Both the position numbers and the translations under genes were made by a program. 64,000 nucleotides of DNA. Origin: Parvibaculum sp. Lineage in GTDB: Bacteria > Pseudomonadota > Alphaproteobacteria > Parvibaculales > Parvibaculaceae. The notes under the pieces were generated by a model. The model saw only the letters and a list, made by a program, of their open reading frames with translations. It had not been told where the DNA came from and searched no databases. The DNA lies in assembly GCF_019635935.1 (NCBI RefSeq), contig NZ_JAHBYN010000001.1, forward strand, positions 2,415,501 to 2,479,500, in the 5' to 3' direction. Positions 18,938 to 27,403 of this stretch are shown piece by piece (the stretch's first letter is position 1; each line of letters opens with the position of its first letter).

Positions 18938-19083
18938 GGCCCTTATGTGCCGCGCCGCGCGCGTGCTGGCAAGCCCCAACCCGCTAAATGAAACCCGGAG
19001 ATTAAGCGAGTGTTAAGCGCCGCGGACCGAAACTGGGCAGGCGGGGCGCCCGCCCCGGTCTGGGCGCATTTCAGGGAGCGGCA

Positions 19084-20355
19084 ATGGCGTTCGGCCTGCT
19101 GTCGAGATTGTTGGGAGGGCGGGTGCTGCCCGAGCGGCTCCGCTACGAAGACGCGCGCGAGGTGCTCGAAGGCCACCGCAATGCCGCCAAGCGCGAGCTG
19201 GCCGGCCGCGAGGACGCGCCGCCCGAAACGCTCTATTACCTTGCCTGCGACGACGACAGTGAGGTGCGCGGCCTCGTCGCCGCCAACCCCTCGACCCCGA
19301 TCCACGCCAATGAGCTATTGCGCACCGACAGCGAAGTCGAGGTGCGCGAGGAACTGGCCCGCAAGATCGCGCGTCTCATGCCCGACATGCCCCGGCGCGA
19401 GCGCACGACGATACAAAAGCGCACCGTCGAATTGCTGGAAAAGATCGCGGCCGACGAGGCCCCGCGCGTTCGCGCCATCGTCGCCCGCGAGGTCGCACGC
19501 TGCCCGACGATCCCCAAGCGCCTTGCCCTGCGTCTTGCGCGCGACGTCGAAATCTCGGTCTGCGGGCCGATCTTGCAGTATTCGCCGCTGCTCTCCGACG
19601 AAGACCTGATCGAATTGATCGCAACAAGCCGCATCCAGGGCGCGGTCGACGCCATTGCGAGCCGCGAAAATCTGAGCGCCCGCGTGTCGGAAGCGGTCAT
19701 CGCGACGCTCGACGTGTCGTCGGTCGCGCAACTTCTGGCGAACCCCAGTGCAAACATCCGCGAGAACTCGCTTGAAAGCGTCATTGCCCAGGCGGCGGGC
19801 ATCGAGGCCTGGCATTTGCCGCTGGTCATGCGCACCGAGCTTTCGCTGCGTGCCGTGCGTCGTATCGCAACCTTCGTTTCCCGCGCGTTGATCGACGAAC
19901 TTGGACGTGTGCATACGCTCGACGAGGAAACCTCGAACTGGCTGAAAGCCCGCGCACAGGAACGGATCGAGGCGGAAAGCGAACCCGGACGCAAGCCGCC
20001 TGCGCGCAACGCGATCAAGGAAGCCTATGCCGCCGGCCGCCTCGACGACGATGTGGTAACGGACGCGGCCACCACCTCGCAGCGCGCCTCGGTTGTGCTC
20101 GCGCTGTCGCTGCTCACCGGCGTCGACATCGCGCGTATCGACAAGATCGTCGACGCCCGGAGCGGACGCGGGCTAACGGCGCTGTGCTGGAAGGCCGGCC
20201 TTTCGATGCGAACGGCGCTCGCCGTCCAGACCCACATTGCGCATGTGTCGCGGGATAACCTCGTGTTGCCACGCGCCGGCATCGACTACCCGATGGAGCC
20301 GGATGAAATGCGCTGGCATCTCCAGTATTTCGGCATCGAAGACGGCGCGAGCTGA
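19084..20355 (+). CDS. DUF2336 family protein
   Basis: A 423-aa soluble, mostly alpha-helical protein. Residues about 30-240 form HEAT-like repeats in which short helices recur with acidic/hydrophobic spacing (EVRGLVAANPSTP, RVRAIVAREVARCPTIP, LAPANP-like LLANPSANIRENSLE). The family is largely restricted to alphaproteobacteria and has no established function to my knowledge; the repeat architecture suggests protein binding. GGGAGCGGCA precedes the ATG. It is transcribed alone, divergent from the HAD gene. Confidence 0.82.
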   Translation: MAFGLLSRLLGGRVLPERLRYEDAREVLEGHRNAAKRELAGREDAPPETLYYLACDDDSEVRGLVAANPSTPIHANELLRTDSEVEVREELARKIARLMPDMPRRERTTIQKRTVELLEKIAADEAPRVRAIVAREVARCPTIPKRLALRLARDVEISVCGPILQYSPLLSDEDLIELIATSRIQGAVDAIASRENLSARVSEAVIATLDVSSVAQLLANPSANIRENSLESVIAQAAGIEAWHLPLVMRTELSLRAVRRIATFVSRALIDELGRVHTLDEETSNWLKARAQERIEAESEPGRKPPARNAIKEAYAAGRLDDDVVTDAATTSQRASVVLALSLLTGVDIARIDKIVDARSGRGLTALCWKAGLSMRTALAVQTHIAHVSRDNLVLPRAGIDYPMEPDEMRWHLQYFGIEDGAS

Positions 20356-20368
20356 AAACCGCCGCGCT

Positions 20369-21370
20369 CTACTCGAACACCATTTCCCACTTCGAAGCGC
20401 CACCCGTAACGATGCGCATGAAGCCGCGCTCGTCGAAGCCGCGTGCGGTACATCTCTCGCGGCCTCTGATCTCGAAGCGCGTCGGCTTGGTGCAGAAGCG
20501 CATGTCGCCCGACCACACCGACTGCTCCTCCCCGGATCGCGTCGGCGCCTGCGGGTCGTCGGCCATTTCCGCATAGACGAAATATTCGCGCTCCGTAAGC
20601 TTCCCCTTGATCGCCTTTCGGCATTTGCCGGGTTCGATGCGAATCCAGCCGCTCGACATTTCGCCCTCGAGCGTGTTGTAGCCGATGGCGCTCCAGATGA
20701 GATATGCCGTCTTGTTGCAGAGATCGAGGCCCGATTTTGCCTGCTCTTCGCCGGCGCTTTCGATCAGCCGCTCGATCAGCTGCGTGTCGATCCGCCCGTC
20801 CGCGGCGATGCCGACCGATCGCTGATAGGCCTCGACGGCACGTGTCGTATTGCGCGCCGCGATACCGTCGATCCGCGCAAGCTTGAAGCCGTTGTCCTGC
20901 AGCAGCCGCTGTGCGCCGGCGATCTGCGCCTGTTCGGCCGTATGGTCGCTCGCTTCCGAAAAAGTCGTCACCCAGTCGTCGCCGGGTTCCGTCCGGACGG
21001 GAAGGAACTCATTGGCGTCATAGCCGCGCGCCGCGCATTGGTCGCGCCCCTCGATTTCGAAGCTGCCATCGGCGGTGCAGAAGCGTTCATTGCCGGAAAA
21101 ATATTGCGTCGGTCCCTGATGAACCTCGATGGAGCGCGCAAAGACATAATAGTCCTCGCCCGCAATCGGACCGGCCAGCGCCACGCCGCACTCGCCGGGC
21201 GCGAGCCGCACCCAGCCCCGGCTTTTCCAGTCCTCGCCCTCCTGAAAGGAGATCGCACCGTCCAGCACATAGCTGGTCCGGTTGCAGAGTTGATAGTCGG
21301 CAAAGGCGGGTGTTGCGCCCGCGGCGCCGAGCATCGCGATTGCGGCGACAATGCTGAAACGAAAATTCAT
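20369..21370 (-). CDS. Secreted DUF1036 protein with a central peptidoglycan-binding domain
   Basis: A 333-aa exported protein. After a signal peptide (FSIVAAIAMLGAAGATPAFA) it contains a first DUF1036 domain (YQLCNRTSYVLDGAISFQ ... GWVRLAPGEC ... FCTADGSFEIEG), then a PG_binding_1-like helical stretch (GAQRLLQDNGFKLARIDG ... TTRAVEAYQRSVG), then a second DUF1036 domain (DLCNKTAYLIWSAIGY ... GWIRIEPGKCRKAI ... FCTKPTRFEIRGRERC). Paired Cys residues recur in both copies, so disulfides are likely. The start is at 21370, just before the signal peptide. DUF1036 proteins are periplasmic and of unknown function. Its 3' end abuts the converging DUF2336 gene, and argB follows upstream in the same direction. 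Confidence 0.85.
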   Translation of the reverse strand: MNFRFSIVAAIAMLGAAGATPAFADYQLCNRTSYVLDGAISFQEGEDWKSRGWVRLAPGECGVALAGPIAGEDYYVFARSIEVHQGPTQYFSGNERFCTADGSFEIEGRDQCAARGYDANEFLPVRTEPGDDWVTTFSEASDHTAEQAQIAGAQRLLQDNGFKLARIDGIAARNTTRAVEAYQRSVGIAADGRIDTQLIERLIESAGEEQAKSGLDLCNKTAYLIWSAIGYNTLEGEMSSGWIRIEPGKCRKAIKGKLTEREYFVYAEMADDPQAPTRSGEEQSVWSGDMRFCTKPTRFEIRGRERCTARGFDERGFMRIVTGGASKWEMVFE

Positions 21371-21408
21371 GGCGTCGGCTCGCTCCCCCGTCGAAAACCT
21401 TCCGGCCG

Positions 21409-22341
21409 TCAGCCGGCGGCCTTGCGGATCAGCGTTCCCGCGCCATGTTCGGTGAAGAGCTCCAGCAGCACCGCATGGCGCACACGCCCGTCGAGAATGA
21501 CGACGCCGCCGACGCCGCCTTCCGCCGCGTCGATGCAGGTTTCGAGCTTCGGGATCATGCCACCCGATATCGTCCCGTCCTTCATCAGCGCCCGTGCTTC
21601 TTCCACCGTCAGCGCTTCGACGAGATTGCCCTGTTTGTCGAGCACGCCGCGCACATCGGTAAGAAGCAGCATCCGCGCCGCGCCCATCGCCGCCGCAATC
21701 GCGCCGGCAACCGTGTCGGCATTGATGTTGTAGGTCTCGCCGTCGCGCGACACCCCGATGGGCGCGATCACCGGAATGATGTCGGACTTCAGGATGACGT
21801 CGAGAATTTCCGGATTGATCTTCTCCGGTTCGCCGACAAACCCGAGATCGAGGATCTTCTCGATATTCGATTCCGGGTCGTGGATCTTCTGATGCACCTT
21901 GCGCGCGACGATCAGATTGCCGTCCTTGCCGCAAAGGCCGACCGCCCGCCCGCCGGCCTGATTGAGCTGCGCCACGATCTGCTTGTTGATCGATCCTGCC
22001 AGCACCATCTCGACGATCTCGACGGTGGCCTTGTCGGTGATGCGCAACCCGCCCGAGAATTCGCTCTTGATGCCGAGCCGCGTCAGCATCGCGCCGATCT
22101 GCGGCCCCCCGCCATGGACGACGATGGGATTGATGCCCGATTGCTTCAGGAGAACGATATCGCGCGCAAACTCGGCGCCCAGCGCCTCGTCGCCCATCGC
22201 GTGGCCGCCATATTTCACCACCACGGTGCGCTTGTCGTAACGCTGCATGAAGGGCAGCGCCTCGGAAAGCACACGCGCCCGTTCCAGCTTTGCCGCCTCG
22301 TCGGGCGATGCCGCATTTCCGTCGGTCGTTGTGTCCGGCAT
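21409..22341 (-). CDS. argB: Acetylglutamate kinase
   Basis: A 310-aa kinase that phosphorylates N-acetyl-L-glutamate, the second step of arginine synthesis. Motifs: [10 protein letters not shown] (ATP phosphate contacts), VHGGGPQIG (substrate loop), [14 protein letters not shown] and [10 protein letters not shown] near the C-terminus. The N-terminal helix before the kinase core ([14 protein letters not shown]) is the kind that in hexameric, arginine-inhibited enzymes mediates feedback control, so arginine inhibition is plausible. The ATG at 22341 is favoured; a GTG four codons earlier (22353) is possible. It lies 24 bases behind engB, in the conserved rpmH–rnpA–yidC–engB–argB order. Confidence 0.95.
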   Translation of the reverse strand: MPDTTTDGNAASPDEAAKLERARVLSEALPFMQRYDKRTVVVKYGGHAMGDEALGAEFARDIVLLKQSGINPIVVHGGGPQIGAMLTRLGIKSEFSGGLRITDKATVEIVEMVLAGSINKQIVAQLNQAGGRAVGLCGKDGNLIVARKVHQKIHDPESNIEKILDLGFVGEPEKINPEILDVILKSDIIPVIAPIGVSRDGETYNINADTVAGAIAAAMGAARMLLLTDVRGVLDKQGNLVEALTVEEARALMKDGTISGGMIPKLETCIDAAEGGVGGVVILDGRVRHAVLLELFTEHGAGTLIRKAAG

Positions 22342-22365
22342 CGGCCTTCGCACTCCCCGTCTTTC

Positions 22366-23061
22366 TCAACTGCTCCGGTTTTTATACCCCAGCGCGTCGG
22401 CCGCGGCCAGCGAGGCGATCTCGGCGCGCAGCGCGGCGATCCCCGCGCCGGTCTCGCTCGACGTGGCGACGATCCGCGGATGTGCGGCGACATGGGCGCG
22501 GATACCGGTCCCGACATCGGCGAGACACTTCTCCAGTTCGCCGGCCTTCAGCTTGTCGGTCTTGGTCAGCACGATCTGGTAGGAAACGGCCGCCTCGTCG
22601 AGCAGGGCCATGACCGCGCGGTCGTTCTCTTTCAGCCCGTGCCGCGCATCGATCAGCAGCAGCACCCGGCGAAGTGTCGCGCGGCCGCGCAGATAGGCCA
22701 TCACGAGGTCTGTCCATTGCTCGACGCGGCTGCGGGTTTCGCGCGCATAGCCATAGCCCGGCAGGTCGGCGAGCATGATGGCCGGCCGCCCTTCGGCGCC
22801 CAGCAGGAAAAAATTGAGTTCCTTGGTCCGTCCAGGCGTGTTGGACGTGCGCGCCAGCGTCTTGCGGCCGGTCAGCGCGTTGACGAGGCTCGACTTGCCG
22901 ACATTCGAACGCCCGGCAAAGGCAACCTCCGGCAGATCGCCCGGCGGCAGACCTTCCATGTCGACCGCCCCGCGCACGAACGAACAGGTCTGCGCAAAGA
23001 GCAGGCGCCCCGCTTCGAGGTCCGGCGCGTCGTCGTCCTGGCCGCTTGGCGCCCCGCTCAT
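22366..23061 (-). CDS. engB: Ribosome-biogenesis GTPase EngB/YihA
   Basis: A 231-aa TRAFAC-class GTPase of the EngB family, needed for assembly of the large ribosomal subunit. G1 is [10 protein letters not shown]3 DLPGYGYA, G4 TKTD; the [15 protein letters not shown] segment is the switch I region of EngB. It begins 3 bases after the stop of yidC, so the two are translated from one message. Confidence 0.94.
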   Translation of the reverse strand: MSGAPSGQDDDAPDLEAGRLLFAQTCSFVRGAVDMEGLPPGDLPEVAFAGRSNVGKSSLVNALTGRKTLARTSNTPGRTKELNFFLLGAEGRPAIMLADLPGYGYARETRSRVEQWTDLVMAYLRGRATLRRVLLLIDARHGLKENDRAVMALLDEAAVSYQIVLTKTDKLKAGELEKCLADVGTGIRAHVAAHPRIVATSSETGAGIAALRAEIASLAAADALGYKNRSS

Positions 23062-23064
23062 CGT

Positions 23065-24900
23065 TCAGGATTTCGGCTTGTCGCCGCTTCCCGCAAAGAG
23101 CGACGCGACCTTGTCGAGTCCGAGATTGCTGAAAATCTCGATCTTGACGCCCTGCCGTTTCATGATGACGCCCTGCTGCAGCACCGACAGCGTGTTGTTC
23201 CAGGCCCAGTAGATGACAAGGCCGGCCGGAAAGCTTGCCAGCATGAAGGTGAAGATCACCGGCATCCAGGTGAAGATCTGCGCCTGGATCGGGTCGGCGG
23301 GCAGGGGGTTCATCCGCATCTGCACGAACATCGTGAAGCCCATGATCAGCGGCCAGATGCCGACGATGAGCAGCGACGGCGGATCCCAGGGAATGAGGCC
23401 GAACAGGTTGAAGAGCGAGGTCGGGTCGGGCGCGGAGAGATCGTTGATCCAGCCGAAGAAGGGCGCGTGCCGCATCTCGATGGTGACGAACAGAACCTTG
23501 TAGAGCGCGAAGAAAACCGGAATCTGGATCAGCACCGGAAGACAGCCGGCCAGAGGATTGACCTGCTCCTTCTTGTAGAGCTCCATGATCTCCTGCTGCT
23601 GCTTCAGCTTGTCGTCCTTGTGGCGCTCGCGCAGTTTCTCCATCTCCGGCTGCAGCTTCTTCATCTTGCTCATCGCCACATAGGATTTGTTGGCGAGCGG
23701 ATAGAAGACGAGCTTGATCAGCACCGTGATGATGAGAATGGCCACGCCGAAATTGCCGACATAGCCGGCGATATAGTGCAACCCGTGGAAAAGCGGCTTG
23801 GTCAGGAAGTGAAACCAGCCCCAGTCGATCATCAGCTCGAACTTGTAGATACCGTCTGCTTCGTAACCGTCGACCACCGACGTCACCTTGGCGCCCGCAA
23901 AAAGCCGGCTCTCCACCGTCGCGTCCGCGCCCTCCGCCACCACGATCGGATCGTAGCGGAAGTCGGTCTGGTAGATTTCGCGGCGCGGGTCGGGATCTTC
24001 GCTGAAGCGCGCAGTAAAAGCGCGGCCGTCTTCCGGCGCCAGCACCGTCGCCCAGTATTTGTCGGTAATGCCGAGCCAGCCGCGTGTCGAATTGAACGTC
24101 TGCGGCGCTTCACCCTCGACATCCGAATAGTCGATCTCGCGCAGGCCCCCGTCGGGGAACATGCCGATCAACCCTTCATGCAGGATGAAAAAGGTGCTGT
24201 GCGACGGCTTGCCGGTGCGCGAAATCAGTCCGTAGGGATAGAGCGTCACCGCCTGGCCGGTGCGGTTTTCAACCCGGTCTGAAATCGTGAAAAGGAAATG
24301 TTCGTCGAGCGCGATGCGCCGCACGAAAGTCAGTCCCTGCCCGTTATCCCAAACGAGCGTCACCGGCGTCTCGGGCGTCAGGACCTCGCCTTCCGCCACG
24401 CGCCATTCGCTGGTCGCGTCGGGGAGTTTCACATTCGCGCCCGGAAGGCCGATAAAGCCGAATTCCGAGAAATAGGGGGCCGGCGTTTTGGCGGGCGAGA
24501 ACAGCGCGATTTCGGCACTGTCGGGGTCGGTTGTCGCGCGATATTGGCGCAGCCTCAGATCGTCGAAGCGCGCGCCCTTCAGCGAAATCGAACCGTCGAG
24601 CTCCGCCGAACGAATGGCGAGGCGCGGCGCCTGCGCCAGCGCCGCATCGCGCGGCAATTGCTCGGCCGCCACAACGCCGCCGACGCCCGGCTGGGCGGGC
24701 GCTTCGACCGTCGGCAACCGCACGCCGCTATCCGCCGTTGCGCCGCCTGCATCTTCCGCCGTCGTGCCGGCCGCCGCCTCGATCGCTTCCTGCCGCGCGC
24801 GCTCGGCTTCCATCTGTGGATTGATGACCAGATATTGCCATCCGACAAAGACGAGCACCGACAGGAATATGGCGATGATGAAGTTGCGGTTGTCACCCAT
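23065..24900 (-). CDS. yidC: Membrane protein insertase YidC
   Basis: A 611-aa inner-membrane insertase that works alone or with SecYEG. The N-terminal membrane anchor (NFIIAIFLSVLVFVGWQYLVI) precedes a long periplasmic beta-sandwich domain (about residues 60-370). The conserved 60KD_IMP core follows: KPLFHGLHYIAGYVGNFGVAI, NKSYVAMSKMKKLQPEMEKL (coiled cytoplasmic loop), LAGCLPVLIQIPVFFALYKVL and a C-terminal pair of membrane segments ending in a basic tail. The ATG at 24900 places the anchor at the extreme N-terminus, and its first bases overlap the 3' end of rnpA. The small yidD gene often found between rnpA and yidC is absent. Confidence 0.96.
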   Translation of the reverse strand: MGDNRNFIIAIFLSVLVFVGWQYLVINPQMEAERARQEAIEAAAGTTAEDAGGATADSGVRLPTVEAPAQPGVGGVVAAEQLPRDAALAQAPRLAIRSAELDGSISLKGARFDDLRLRQYRATTDPDSAEIALFSPAKTPAPYFSEFGFIGLPGANVKLPDATSEWRVAEGEVLTPETPVTLVWDNGQGLTFVRRIALDEHFLFTISDRVENRTGQAVTLYPYGLISRTGKPSHSTFFILHEGLIGMFPDGGLREIDYSDVEGEAPQTFNSTRGWLGITDKYWATVLAPEDGRAFTARFSEDPDPRREIYQTDFRYDPIVVAEGADATVESRLFAGAKVTSVVDGYEADGIYKFELMIDWGWFHFLTKPLFHGLHYIAGYVGNFGVAILIITVLIKLVFYPLANKSYVAMSKMKKLQPEMEKLRERHKDDKLKQQQEIMELYKKEQVNPLAGCLPVLIQIPVFFALYKVLFVTIEMRHAPFFGWINDLSAPDPTSLFNLFGLIPWDPPSLLIVGIWPLIMGFTMFVQMRMNPLPADPIQAQIFTWMPVIFTFMLASFPAGLVIYWAWNNTLSVLQQGVIMKRQGVKIEIFSNLGLDKVASLFAGSGDKPKS

Positions 24901-25300
24901 GTGGCACGTCTTTCCCGGTATCGGTGCGTGAAGCGTCGGAACGTGAAACGGAAGCCCGGCCCCGCCGCGCGTGAACATCGTCGAGTGCGGCGGTGAGATC
25001 GGCGAGAAGCTCGGCCCATCGCCGCGTCGGCGTGGCGTGGCGGCCGATCAGCACGTAGTCGTAACCGGGTTTTGCGGCAAGCGGAAGAATTTCGGCCGCT
25101 GCCGCGCGCAACCGGCGCTTGGCGCGGTTGCGAATGACGGCATTGCCGACCTTGCGGGTGACCGTGAAGCCGGCGCGGGGCGCGCCGTCGTCATGGCGGT
25201 CGAGCGCCTGCAGCACAAGGCCGCGCTCGGCCCGCTTGCGCCCATGGGCGGCGGCGAGGAAGTCTCGGCGTTTGCGAATTTTGTCGATCTGGCGGTCCAT
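24893..25300 (-). CDS. rnpA: Ribonuclease P protein component
   Basis: A 135-aa basic protein that assists the RNase P ribozyme in 5' maturation of tRNAs. It opens with IRKRRDFLAAAHGRKRAERG and carries the RNR signature VTRKVGNAVIRNRAKRRLR. The ATG at 25300 fits the normal family N-terminus; a longer in-frame reading to 25357 would run towards rpmH. The last codons overlap the start of yidC by 8 bases. Confidence 0.93.
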   Translation of the reverse strand: MDRQIDKIRKRRDFLAAAHGRKRAERGLVLQALDRHDDGAPRAGFTVTRKVGNAVIRNRAKRRLRAAAAEILPLAAKPGYDYVLIGRHATPTRRWAELLADLTAALDDVHARRGRASVSRSDASRTDTGKDVPHG

Positions 25301-25379
25301 CGGGCTGCTCGCAATCGGACCCGGATAACCGCGAACCCGGTGGGGCGCCGCGGGCAAGCCGTGGCGTCGCGGAACGATA

Positions 25380-25514
25380 TCAGGCCGAAAGCCGCTTGCG
25401 GCCTTTGGCGCGGCGGGCGGCGAGCACCTTGCGCCCGCCTTTGGTGGCTGTGCGCGCGCGGAAGCCGTGGCGGCGCTTGCGGACGAGTTCGCTCGGTTGG
25501 TAGGTCCGTTTCAC
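25380..25514 (-). CDS. rpmH: Ribosomal protein bL34
   Basis: A 44-aa, very basic large-subunit protein. Translation of the minus strand from a GTG at 25514 begins [20 protein letters not shown] and ends GRKRLSA, the whole of a standard L34. GGAGAAGAG sits 2 bases upstream of the GTG as a strong ribosome site. The rpmH–rnpA–yidC order downstream is conserved in bacteria. The 255 bases upstream, to the DUF547 gene, presumably hold its promoter; no specific element was recognised there. Confidence 0.95.
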   Translation of the reverse strand: MKRTYQPSELVRKRRHGFRARTATKGGRKVLAARRAKGRKRLSA

Positions 25515-25769
25515 GTCTCTTCTCCGGCAGGTCCGGCACCGGGCGGCTCGCGGGAGCCGGTCTCTCGAATGCCAATAAAAACAAGAGCCGCAGGCGTTGC
25601 CGCCTCACGGCTGTCAGGCGGGTGTATAAGCGATATGGCCCGCGCAAGTCAACGGCAGCCGCGTCCGGTTTCACATGTCCTGACTTTGTCTCACAAGTGA
25701 GTGATACCCCGTTTCGCCCTGCCGCATTCGGCGTATGGTCCGGCCGCTTCGCCACCAGGGAGCGTCGCC

Positions 25770-26609
25770 ATGTCCGGGAGAGCCCGTTATTTTGTTCTTC
25801 TTATGTTCTTTTTTGCAATTCTGGCCGCTCCGGCCGGTCGGGCGGCGGCCATGACGTCCGATCGCATGACGCCCGATCATCGGCCATGGGGCGAGCTGCT
25901 TCGGACCTATGTCGTCGTCCCGCCCCCGGCGGACCGGGGCGCGGTGCCCCATTTCGTCGACTATGCGGGCTTGAAGGCCGGCAAGACCGATCGGAAGGCG
26001 CTCGGCGCCTATATCGAAAGCCTCGAAGCCGTGGACCCCGCCGCGCTCCCGCGCGACGAGCAATTCGCTTTCTGGGTCAATCTCTACAACGCCCTGACCG
26101 TCCAGGTTGTGGTCGATCATTACCCGGTTGCCTCGATCCGCGACATTTCGATCTCGCCCGGCTTCTTTTCGCGCGGGCCCTGGGGCAGGAAACTCGTCCG
26201 TGTCGCCGGCCGCGACCTCTCGCTGGACGACATCGAGCACGCCATCCTGCGCCCCGAATTTGGCGATCCGCGCGTCCACTATGCGGTCAATTGCGCCTCC
26301 TGGAGCTGTCCGGACCTCGCCGTCGAGCCCTATGAAGGCGCCACCCTCGACGCGCAGCTCGATGCGGCGGCAAGACGCTATGTCAACAGCCCGCGCGGCG
26401 TCGAATTCCGCGGCGGCCGCCTCACCGTCTCGAGCATCTTCAGTTGGTACAAGAAGGATTTCGGCGGCACGGAGGCCGGCGTTCTCGCCCATTTGCGCAA
26501 ATATGCCGAACCGGAGCTCGCCGCCGCGCTGGCCAAGGCCACGCGCGTGTCGTCTTATGATTACGACTGGTCGCTCAACGACGCCGCCCGTCTGGAGGAA
26601 ATCGAATGA
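25770..26609 (+). CDS. Secreted DUF547 protein
   Basis: A 279-aa exported protein. It has a signal peptide (YFVLLMFFFAILAAPAGRAAA) and one DUF547 domain with its signature stretches FAFWVNLYNALTVQVV, HAIL-PEFGDPRVHYAVNCAS, SCPDLAVEPY and SSIFSWYKKDFGG. The conserved Cys, His and Asn residues suggest an enzyme related to papain-like/transglutaminase folds, but no activity is established to my knowledge. The ATG at 25770 is used since GGGAGC precedes it and the signal peptide starts there; a GTG at 25701 would add 23 residues. Its stop overlaps the next start (ATGA), coupling it to the TVP38 gene. Confidence 0.85.
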   Translation: MSGRARYFVLLMFFFAILAAPAGRAAAMTSDRMTPDHRPWGELLRTYVVVPPPADRGAVPHFVDYAGLKAGKTDRKALGAYIESLEAVDPAALPRDEQFAFWVNLYNALTVQVVVDHYPVASIRDISISPGFFSRGPWGRKLVRVAGRDLSLDDIEHAILRPEFGDPRVHYAVNCASWSCPDLAVEPYEGATLDAQLDAAARRYVNSPRGVEFRGGRLTVSSIFSWYKKDFGGTEAGVLAHLRKYAEPELAAALAKATRVSSYDYDWSLNDAARLEEIE

Positions 26610-27358
26610 CCGAAACCCCGCCCGCCCCGGAGCCCGCCCCGGAGCCCGCATCGCCGGGCTTTTCCCTCCGCCGCCTTCTGCCGCTTGCCGTGCTGGCGGC
26701 CGGTCTCATTGCCTTCTTCGCCCTCGGCCTCGACCGCTACGCGACGCTCGACACGTTGCGCGACAACCGCCAGGCGCTGACGCTCTGGGTTGCCGACCAC
26801 CTTTTGCTGGCCGCGCTCCTTTATGTCGCGGCCTACATCGCCATCGTCGCCTTCTCGCTTCCGGCCGCCTTGGTGACGACGCTGACCGGCGGTTTCCTTT
26901 TCGGCACGGTGCTGGGCGGGCTGTTGACGGTCGTCGGCGCGACGATCGGCGCGACGGCGATCTTCCTTGCCGCCAAGACCGCGCTTGGCGATGTCCTGCG
27001 CGCCAAGGCCGGACCTGGCCTCCGCAAGCTTGAGCAGGGTTTCGGCAAGAACGCCTTCAGCTACATGCTGGTCTTGCGTCTGGTGCCGCTCTTTCCTTTC
27101 TTCCTGGTCAATCTGGCGCCGGCCTTTTTGGACGTTCCCTTGCGCACCTACGCCGCTGCGACCTTCATCGGCATCATCCCCGGCACCTTCGTCTATGCCA
27201 GCCTCGGCAACGGTCTCGGCGCGGTCTTCGATGCCGGGCGCGATCCCGACCTCGGCCTCTTCTTCGAGCCGCAGATCATCGGTCCCGTGCTGGCGCTGGC
27301 GGTTCTCGCCATGGTGCCCGTTGTCTACAAGCGTTTCACCGGCGCGTCGCAGGCCTGA
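26606..27358 (+). CDS. TVP38/TMEM64 (DedA-like) membrane protein
   Basis: A 250-aa inner-membrane protein. A Pro/Glu-rich start is followed by a membrane segment (LLPLAVLAAGLIAFFALG), then the VTT domain: SLPAALVTTLTGGFLFGTVLGG, KNAFSYMLVLRLVPLFPFFLVNLAPAF, FIGIIPGTFVYASLG and a last membrane helix. This family is thought to transport or scramble lipids. It overlaps DUF547 upstream and is followed 45 bases later by a MerA/Lpd-type flavoprotein. I know TVP38 and such flavoproteins as recurrent neighbours, sometimes fused, in bacteria. Confidence 0.88.
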   Translation: MTETPPAPEPAPEPASPGFSLRRLLPLAVLAAGLIAFFALGLDRYATLDTLRDNRQALTLWVADHLLLAALLYVAAYIAIVAFSLPAALVTTLTGGFLFGTVLGGLLTVVGATIGATAIFLAAKTALGDVLRAKAGPGLRKLEQGFGKNAFSYMLVLRLVPLFPFFLVNLAPAFLDVPLRTYAAATFIGIIPGTFVYASLGNGLGAVFDAGRDPDLGLFFEPQIIGPVLALAVLAMVPVVYKRFTGASQA

Positions 27359-27403
27359 TCGTTCATTCATCTCCAAACGTCGCTCCAACATTCCGAGGAA
27401 AAC

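Noticed and set aside
20369..22369. Single 666-codon reading of the DUF1036 gene extending through argB
   Set aside because: The part beyond 21370 is argB read out of frame. The signal peptide at 21370 gives the true start.
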